A DNA stretch of 64,000 bases from assembly GCA_018401745.1 (NCBI GenBank), contig JAGYJY010000006.1, forward strand, positions 78,749 to 142,748, given 5' to 3'. This document shows, piece by piece, positions 58,103 to 64,000 of the stretch (the stretch's first letter is position 1; the number at the start of each line of letters is the position of its first letter). The notes below the pieces were generated by a model. The model did no database searches, was not told where the DNA came from, and saw nothing but the letters and a program-made list of their open reading frames with translations. This DNA comes from Pirellulales bacterium (GTDB lineage: Bacteria > Planctomycetota > Planctomycetia > Pirellulales > UBA1268). The position numbers and the translations under genes are program-made.

Positions 58103-58289
58103 GTCGCTCGAACTTCTGCATAATACCAGACTTCCCGGGCTGTCCATGAGGGCCGGGAAAATGTCGATCTTCCAGAGCGGCCGCTGCGGTCACAGCGGTC
58201 TGACTGCCCTGCCCCGTCCAGGGTTGTCGCAGCGGCGAGCACTCCCTAAAAACCAATCGTCACACTCGCACTCCAACGCACGAAACGGC

Positions 58290-59201
58290 ATGTCCTCTTA
58301 CTCGCTGACCCATCTCAAGCAGCTCGAAGCCGAGAGCATCCTCATCATCCGAGAGGTGGCGGCCGAGTTTCAAAACCCGGTGATGCTCTACTCCATCGGG
58401 AAAGACTCCGCCTGCATGCTGCGACTGGCGGAAAAGGCGTTCTATCCGGCGAAAATCCCCTTCCCGCTGATGCATGTCGACACCACCTGGAAGTTCCAGG
58501 AGATGTATCGGATGCGGGATGCGTATATCGCCAAAGAACTTGGCCTCGATCTGATCGTGCATGTCAACGAGGAGGGTCGCGCTCAGGGGATCAACCCGAT
58601 CACCCACGGCAGCCAGGTTCACACCAACATCATGAAGACCGAGAGCCTCAAGCAGGGCCTCAACAAACACCGCTTCGACGCCGCCTTTGGCGGGGCCCGC
58701 CGCGACGAGGAAAAGAGCCGGGCGAAAGAGCGGGTGTTTTCCTTCCGCGACGAGTTTCACCGCTGGGATCCCAAGAATCAGCGGCCCGAACTCTGGAACC
58801 TCTACAACACGAAGGTCAAGAAGAACGAGAGCATCCGCGTCTTCCCCCTCTCCAACTGGACCGAACTGGATGTCTGGCAGTACATCCACCTCGAACAGAT
58901 TCCGATCGTGCCGCTCTACTTTGCGGCCGAGCGGCCGATCGTCTGGCGGGACGGCGTGATGATCATGGTCGACGACGACCGGCTGCCGCTGGAGCCGGGC
59001 GAGAAGCCAGAGATGCGGAAGGTGCGGTTTCGCACGCTTGGCTGCTATCCGCTCAGCGGAGCCGTCGACTCCACCGCCACCACGCTGCCGGAGATCATCC
59101 AGGAGATGCTGCTGACGACCTTCTCGGAGCGGCAGGGCCGGCTGATCGACTCCGACGAGGCGGGCTCGATGGAGAAGAAGAAGAGAGAGGGTTACTTCTG
59201 A
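58290..59201 (+). CDS. cysD: Sulfate adenylyltransferase subunit 2
   Basis: CysD makes adenosine 5'-phosphosulfate from ATP and sulfate together with the GTPase CysN. The PP-loop is in [60 protein letters not shown] and [20 protein letters not shown] are strongly conserved family segments, and [25 protein letters not shown] sequence ends the protein. At 303 residues it is complete. Similarity begins at [17 protein letters not shown], so ATG 58290 is used although its ribosome site is weak. cysNC follows after 116 bases. Confidence 0.96.
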   Translation: MSSYSLTHLKQLEAESILIIREVAAEFQNPVMLYSIGKDSACMLRLAEKAFYPAKIPFPLMHVDTTWKFQEMYRMRDAYIAKELGLDLIVHVNEEGRAQGINPITHGSQVHTNIMKTESLKQGLNKHRFDAAFGGARRDEEKSRAKERVFSFRDEFHRWDPKNQRPELWNLYNTKVKKNESIRVFPLSNWTELDVWQYIHLEQIPIVPLYFAAERPIVWRDGVMIMVDDDRLPLEPGEKPEMRKVRFRTLGCYPLSGAVDSTATTLPEIIQEMLLTTFSERQGRLIDSDEAGSMEKKKREGYF

Positions 59202-59317
59202 GGTGGCATCACTCCTGCCGTTGCAGCGGGCCTGCGGCCGCTGAACGGCCCCTGCGGCGTGAGAACAAGCCAGAGCCGCACGCTCCCCTGTCAGAGGTCT
59301 GAAGGTCAAGCAAAACT

Positions 59318-61255
59318 ATGTCCCATCAATCAACGCTGATCGCCTCCGACATCGACGAATACCTTGCTCAGCACGAGCAGAAGGAGCTGCTACGCTTTAT
59401 CACCTGCGGCAGCGTCGATGACGGCAAGAGCACCCTGATCGGTCGGCTCTTCTACGAGTCGAAGATGATCTACGAGGATCAGCTCGCCGCAATCAAAAAG
59501 GATTCCTCCCGCTACGGCACAACCGGCGAGGAGGTCGACCTGGCTCTCTTCACCGATGGCCTTGAGGACGAGCGACAGCAGGGGATCACGATCGACGTGG
59601 CCTACCGCTACTTCTCCACCGACAAGCGGAAGTTCATCATTGCCGACACCCCGGGCCACGAGCAGTACACCCGCAACATGGCGACGGGAGCCTCGACCGC
59701 CGACCTGGCTGTGATCCTGATCGACGCCCGGCACGGCGTGCTGCCCCAGACGAAGCGACATTCGTTCATCGTGTCGTTGCTGGGCATCAAGCACATCGTG
59801 GTGGCCATCAACAAGATGGACATCGTCGACTACGACCAGCAGGTCTTTGAGAAGATTCGCCAGGACTATGTCGACTTCGCGGGCCGGCTTGAGCTGCCCG
59901 ATGTGCACTTCATGCCGATCTCGGCGCTCAAGGGCGACAACGTCGTCACGCTCAGCCCGAAGATGCCCTGGTACACCGGCAGCCCGCTGATGCCGCTCTT
60001 AGAGACGGTCTACATCGGCTCCGACCGCAACATGGAAGACTTCCGTTTTCCAGTGCAGTATGTGCTGCGGCCCAACCTCGACTTCCGCGGCTTCTCGGGC
60101 ACGATCGCCTCTGGGATCATCCGCAAGGGGGATGAGGTGATGACGCTGCCTTCGCGAAAGAAGAGCCGCGTGAAATCGATCGTGACCTACGACGGCGAAC
60201 TTGAGGAAGCCTTCGCTCCGCTGTCGGTCACCCTCACCCTCACCGACGAGATCGACTCCAGCCGTGGCGACATGCTCGTGCGGCCAGGCAACGTGCCAAG
60301 AGTTGAGCGGAAGTTCGACGCCACGGTCGTCTGGATGGCTGAGGAGCCGATGCTGCCGGGCAAGCAGTATCTCTTCAAGCAGGCGACAAAGGTTTCGCCA
60401 GGCCAGATCGCCTCGCTCCGCTACCGGATCGACATCAACTCGCTCCACCGCGAGCCAGCGCCGACCCTCGCCCTCAACGAGATTGGCCGCTGCCAGGTGA
60501 CGCTTGCCGAACCGATCGCCTTCGATGCCTACCGTCGCAATCGCGGCACGGGCGGCTTCATCATCATCGACCGGCTGACCAACGGCACCGTGGCGGCAGG
60601 CATGATTCTCGACCGGGGTGATGGCGATGAGGCCGATCACTGGGACGACGATGCATCGGCCGAGCACCTGCACCGCGAGGAAAGCGGCGTCTCGACAGAA
60701 GAGCGACAGGCTCGCTTCGGCCAGCAAGCGGCGACCGTGCTCTTCACGGGCCTCGCCGGCTCAGGCAAGACAAGCCTCGCCAAAGCCGTGGAACGGCGAC
60801 TGTTTGACATGGGCCGTGCCGTGACCGTGCTCGACGGACAGAACATGCGACTGGGCATCAGCCGCGACCTGGGCTTCTCCGCAGCCGATCGCAGCGAAAA
60901 CCTCCGCCGCAGCGCCGAAGTGGCGCGGCTCTTCAACGATGCGGGCCTGATCTGCCTGGCGTCGTTTGTCGCGCCGGAAGAGGCCGTGCGGCAGAAGGTG
61001 GCGGATCGCCTCGGCAGCGAGCGGTTTCTGGTGGTGCACCTCGCCGCGCCGCTTGAGGTCTGCCGCGACCGCGACACCCAGGGCCACTACGCCCTCGCCG
61101 ACGCCGGCGAAATCACCAACTTCCCTGGCGTCTCGGCCCCCTACGAGCCGCCCGCCAAGCCAGATCTCACGCTGGCCACCCACGAGAAGTCCCTCAGCGA
61201 GTGCGTCGACGCTGTGCTGACGCTGCTGGAAAGCCGCGGCATCCTCGCGGGGTAA
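59318..61255 (+). CDS. cysNC: Bifunctional sulfate adenylyltransferase subunit 1 / APS kinase
   Basis: The first about 430 residues are the CysN GTPase: P-loop [16 protein letters not shown], the switch region around [31 protein letters not shown] and INKMDIVDY, then EF-Tu-like barrels. The last about 180 residues are APS kinase (CysC): P-loop [52 protein letters not shown], and [13 protein letters not shown]. The P-loop ends GKT rather than GKS. The fusion (NodQ/CysNC type) couples APS formation with its phosphorylation to PAPS. With cysD it completes sulfate activation. No sulfate transporter or reductase is in the window. Confidence 0.95.
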   Translation: MSHQSTLIASDIDEYLAQHEQKELLRFITCGSVDDGKSTLIGRLFYESKMIYEDQLAAIKKDSSRYGTTGEEVDLALFTDGLEDERQQGITIDVAYRYFSTDKRKFIIADTPGHEQYTRNMATGASTADLAVILIDARHGVLPQTKRHSFIVSLLGIKHIVVAINKMDIVDYDQQVFEKIRQDYVDFAGRLELPDVHFMPISALKGDNVVTLSPKMPWYTGSPLMPLLETVYIGSDRNMEDFRFPVQYVLRPNLDFRGFSGTIASGIIRKGDEVMTLPSRKKSRVKSIVTYDGELEEAFAPLSVTLTLTDEIDSSRGDMLVRPGNVPRVERKFDATVVWMAEEPMLPGKQYLFKQATKVSPGQIASLRYRIDINSLHREPAPTLALNEIGRCQVTLAEPIAFDAYRRNRGTGGFIIIDRLTNGTVAAGMILDRGDGDEADHWDDDASAEHLHREESGVSTEERQARFGQQAATVLFTGLAGSGKTSLAKAVERRLFDMGRAVTVLDGQNMRLGISRDLGFSAADRSENLRRSAEVARLFNDAGLICLASFVAPEEAVRQKVADRLGSERFLVVHLAAPLEVCRDRDTQGHYALADAGEITNFPGVSAPYEPPAKPDLTLATHEKSLSECVDAVLTLLESRGILAG

Positions 61256-61375
61256 ACAGAACGGTAGCAGCCGCGTGCGAGAGCACGCGGGCCTGATGGC
61301 GGTGGCCGTCCTCACGGAGTACTTGAGCCCAAGGCACTCGCCCAAAAGCCATCCTGGCTGATTGTAACCGGAAGC

Positions 61376-62131
61376 TACGATCAGCCAGATGATCGCTCGC
61401 GACGCCTTTCAAACCGTCACGTCGCTCGCCCGCGGCTGTTTGAGTGGCTTCAGGGCATCGTTGACGAGGAGCAACTGCCGGGCCGATTCGTGCTGACCGG
61501 TTCGCAGCAGTTCGGTCTCCTCTCTGGCATCACGCAGAGCCTCGCCGGTCGGTTTGCGCTTGTCAGCCTGCTGCCTTTTGCCGCATCAGAACTCCGTGCC
61601 GCCTCGCTCTTGCTGCCAACGGTCGATGAGGCGGTTGTTCGTGGCGGCTACCCTCCTCTCTTCGACCGGCTCCTCGATCCTGTCCTCTGGTTTGGCAGCT
61701 GCGTCCAAACCTATCTTGAGCGAGATGTCCGGCAGCTGCTCAGCGTTCGCGACCTCACGCAGTTTCAGCGGTTCGTGCGACAGTGCGCGGGCCGCACGGG
61801 GCAGCTGTTGAACCTCAGCGGCCTCGGCGACGAGGTGGGAGTGAGCCACAACACGGCGCGTGAATGGATTGCGGTGCTGGAGGCAAGCTTCATCCTGTTT
61901 CGCCTAGCACCGTACCACCGCAACTTCAACAAGCGGCTCGTGGAAACCCCGGAGGGAGTCCAAGCCATTGAGATCAAGGTCACTGCAACGCCTACGACCG
62001 ATGCCATGCGAGGGCTTGATCGTTGGCGGAAGCGTACCGGAGAGGCAGGACCGCGGCCCTGCCTCGTCTACGGTGGCGATACCCCGCAGCGGCGATCCGA
62101 TTGTGACGTTCTGCCATGGCGGTCGGTCTGA
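61376..62131 (+). pseudogene. Broken AAA/DUF4143-type ATPase
   Basis: The frame reads RPRLFEWLQGIVDEEQLPG then RFVLTGSQQFGLLSGI, LAGRFALVSLLPF and VVRGGYPPLFDR, typical of the ATPases with DUF4143 often found as defence or toxin-antitoxin-like cargo. The Walker A domain is missing at the 5' end. The middle is also deleted: APYHRNFNKRLVETPEGVQA jumps straight to AIEIKVTATPTTDAMRGLDR, which in intact members lies about 100 residues further on. No start codon with a ribosome site is visible. It is a decayed gene next to mobile-element debris. Confidence 0.75.
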
Positions 62132-62286
62132 TGACCGGTTGCCCTTGACCCTCGAAGCGGTGCAAAACGGCGTCTGGCACGAATAGCACCTTTTTCCGTT
62201 TCCCGCGGTCTGGTGTGCACCACGAGGAACGCTCGGATGGTACGCTCCGTCAGTCGTGTCTCACACAACAACCAGGAGATTGCTCG

Positions 62287-62751
62287 ATGCTGACCTTCCT
62301 CTCCATGCTCGCCAGAACCTCCCCTGTCGCCGCCGTCCAGGCTGGCGTGACTCCGGCGGCGATACTGATCGCGGCCGCCACGCTGTGCGTCATGCTTGCC
62401 GTCGCTCAGCCAGCGAGTGCCGAACAGGCAGAGAGCAGTGACGAGAAGGTCTTGCGGCACGTGGTGCTGTTTGCCTTCAAGGAAACGTCGACCGACGCAG
62501 ACGTGGCGAAGATCGTCGAGGCCTTCCGTGGGCTGCCGAAGAAGATCTCGCAGATCAAAGACTTCGAGTGGGGCACCGACATCTCGCCCGAAGGCAAGGC
62601 TCAAGGCTTTACCCACTGCTTCTTCGTGACGTTCGCCTCCGAGGCCGACCGCGACGCCTACCTGCCGCACCCCGCCCACCAGGAGTTTGTCTCGATCGTG
62701 GGCCCGCACGTCGAGGACGTCTGCGTGGTCGACTACTGGGCCAAGCCGTGA
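62287..62751 (+). CDS. Exported stress-responsive A/B barrel (Dabb) protein
   Basis: A signal peptide (AAILIAAATLCVMLAVAQPASA) precedes a Dabb domain: KVLRHVVLFAFKETSTDADV, EAFRGLPKKISQIKDFEWGT, FTHCFFVTFASEADRDAYLP, HPAHQEFVSIVGPHVEDVCV and VDYW. Dabb proteins are small dimeric alpha/beta barrels; plant forms are stress-induced, and bacterial roles are varied and mostly unknown. Planctomycete genomes often encode exported versions. The ATG at 62287 has CAGGAG upstream. Length 154 residues, complete. Confidence 0.88.
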   Translation: MLTFLSMLARTSPVAAVQAGVTPAAILIAAATLCVMLAVAQPASAEQAESSDEKVLRHVVLFAFKETSTDADVAKIVEAFRGLPKKISQIKDFEWGTDISPEGKAQGFTHCFFVTFASEADRDAYLPHPAHQEFVSIVGPHVEDVCVVDYWAKP

Positions 62752-62760
62752 GGTTGATGG

Positions 62761-62856
62761 CTATCGCTGCGATTCGAGCCGCTCGATGAACTGCCGCACC
62801 TGAGCGAGGTCGATCTCCTCGGGCGACGCATCGAGCAGCCACTGGGCATAGCCCAC
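62761..62856 (-). pseudogene. C-terminal gene fragment
   Basis: On the minus strand the frame reads VGYAQWLLDASPEEIDLAQV then RQFIERLESQR and a stop. This looks like the real C-terminus of a helical protein, but a stop codon lies directly before the GTG and no ribosome site is seen. It lies between the Dabb gene and the transposase remnant, so truncation by the mobile element is likely. Family unknown. Confidence 0.35.
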
Positions 62857-63069
62857 GGACGTCTAAGAATAGCCCGGTCAACGGCACTTCCGCAACGGTC
62901 TTCCGGCTGACGGACTGCCCTTGAACAGCGAGATGGGGCGTGTCGGCCGTCCGGTGTCGGCTTGCCAAAACGCCGCGTACCCCCGTGCTGTGGCGTTTTT
63001 CGTGCGTCGGCGCAGACCGCGTCCCGGTTTGCCGATCCTGGCGCTTCGAGGCCCCGTGTCCAACGCCGG

Positions 63070-63635
63070 TTAGAGGCTGTGGATGTCGATCACGGGCAGC
63101 TCGTCGGGCGACGCTTGAAAAATCGCCCGGGAGTCATGGGCCTGCAAGAGCTCGCCCCAGTCGGTGGGCGGGCCGCGGGCCGGCAAAAGTGGTGGAGGCT
63201 CGAGTGATTCGCCCAGGTGTGTGAGAATCTTCCGGATCGGCCCTGGCTCCGTAAGGAGATGCCACCGAGCCGCGGGCGGGCGGATGCGGGGGCGTCGGCA
63301 TCTCTCATACCACCTGCCGCAGCGCAGAGCAGCCGCTCGATCTCGTCAAGAAAGATCTTCGTGAGGGCCGCGACGGCCGGGGGTCGGTCGGCAAGCATGC
63401 CACGCAGTCGCTTCGGCACCGAGATCACCCACTGCCGCACGGGCACCGGCGGGATGACGTGATCTGCGAGGTGGGCGGCCGTCTGGGCCATGTGGCGGCC
63501 GTTGCAGGACGGGCAGACCCCGCGGCCCTTGCAGGAGAACGCCACCACGAATCCCGTGCGGCACGACGTGCAGACCGCGCGGGCGAAGCCGAAGCAGAGG
63601 AGGCCGCAGGCGAGGTAGCCGCGGAGTTCGTCCTG
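63070..63635 (-). mobile_element. IS91-family transposase remnant, internally deleted
   Basis: Read on the minus strand, it begins in frame after a stop with ELRGYLACGLLCFGFARAVC, then TSCRTGF, AFSCKGRGVCPSCNGRHMAQ, TAAHLADHVIPPVPVRQWV and SVPKRLRGMLA. This is the zinc-finger N-terminal domain of IS91 transposases. The HUH catalytic region is absent. Near 63250 the sequence jumps, in another frame, to IRKILTHLGESLEPPPLLPA and RGPPTDWGELLQAHD, the family's C-terminus, ending at TAA 63070. The first residues of the N-terminus are also missing. The element cannot move by itself. Confidence 0.8.
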
Positions 63636-63639
63636 TCAC

Positions 63640-63960
63640 CCTTTGAAAACGGAAACCAACAGGACCTCCCGGTTGTCGCGTTTGGAATTTCCACGCATGC
63701 ACAGGTTCGTTGACTCCGCCGTGTCCGCACGCACCTTGCCAAAGCGGTGCGCACGATGTTGCCTTCTCCCTGTCAGGACAGGATCGGCACACGAAAGGGG
63801 TGATGTCGGAGCTCAGTAGCTGGCCTGCGTTTCCCTTCGCACGGACGCTGAAAGCAATTCCGTTACCGGAATCACCCCTCCGCTGAAGGCCGAAGCAATT
63901 GGCTAAATTTTCTTCGTAAGATACTTTCATTCTCTATTCCAAACCGGTTTATCCCGGCAC
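63640..63960 (-). mobile_element. Possible group II intron 5' fragment
   Basis: The minus strand encodes MKVSYEENLANCFGLQRRGD and, later, VCRSCPDREKATSCAPLWQG. From memory this resembles short reading frames (MKVSYSEGxANHTGPES type) that recur in the 5' structured part of bacterial group II introns, before the reverse transcriptase. Here no reverse transcriptase follows; the transposase remnant abuts instead. The base composition towards 64000 is clearly more A/T-rich than the rest of the window. I have no alignment to support this, so it is tentative. Confidence 0.3.
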
Positions 63961-64000
63961 ATCCCAGCCCCCTATACTTCATGCACTCTTTTTCAGAACG

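Noticed and set aside
62980..63005. Terminal hairpin of the IS91 element (AAAACGCC ... GGCGTTTT)
   Set aside because: An 8-bp stem with a 17-base loop is visible, but no known IS91 end motif or target site could be matched.

Overview
The window looks like a chromosomal segment of a planctomycete, probably of the Pirellulales type. The evidence is gene content: two DUF1559 pseudopilin-like proteins, a PSCyt1/DUF1549/DUF1553 cytochrome next to a DUF1501 protein and a sulfatase, and two very large surface or secreted proteins carrying the planctomycete LEPR-x-LL N-terminal motif. The DNA is GC-rich, which leaves long spurious ORFs opposite most genes.

Layout. 1-6.5 kb: LemA (cut by the window edge) and an M48 metalloprotease, convergent with a minus-strand group (rhomboid protease, universal stress protein, acetoacetate-decarboxylase-like protein, halogenase-like flavoprotein). 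6.9-11.3 kb: secreted subtilase with PPC repeats. 11.4-16.6 kb: minus-strand run glyA-aguB-aguA-DoxX-galM, joining serine/glycine one-carbon metabolism to agmatine-to-putrescine conversion. 16.9-20.6 kb: UPF0114-like membrane protein, then gcvP behind a tandem glycine riboswitch. 20.7-21.1 kb: non-coding repeats with strong secondary structure. 21.2-29.1 kb: M20 peptidase, amidohydrolase, sulfatase, DUF1501 and PSCyt1 cytochrome. 29.2-31.5 kb: DUF1559 / small lipoprotein / DUF1559. 31.7-42.7 kb: six 19-bp repeats, then a 3,537-residue modular surface protein and its terminator. 42.8-51.3 kb: bicupin, site-2 protease, secreted protein, lysA, ferredoxin, dprA, prfB, infA. 51.3-62.8 kb: tex, sugar aminotransferase, a Spo11/topoisomerase VI A-subunit homologue, tRNA-His, cysD and cysNC, a broken ATPase and a Dabb protein. 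62.8-64 kb: debris of mobile elements, including an IS91-type transposase remnant.

The most unusual signals are (i) the 6 x 19 bp dyad array upstream of the giant surface-protein gene, (ii) a tandemly duplicated Y-shaped hairpin element whose two copies show a compensatory stem change, (iii) a 67-bp palindromic repeat found at two sites 15 kb apart, (iv) the orphan TopVI-A homologue, and (v) six single-base frame breaks in otherwise well-preserved genes. At least three of the breaks lie in G/C homopolymers, which points to sequencing error. These are separate from the true programmed frameshift of prfB.

All calls come from reading the sequence and recalled family motifs; no database search was run.
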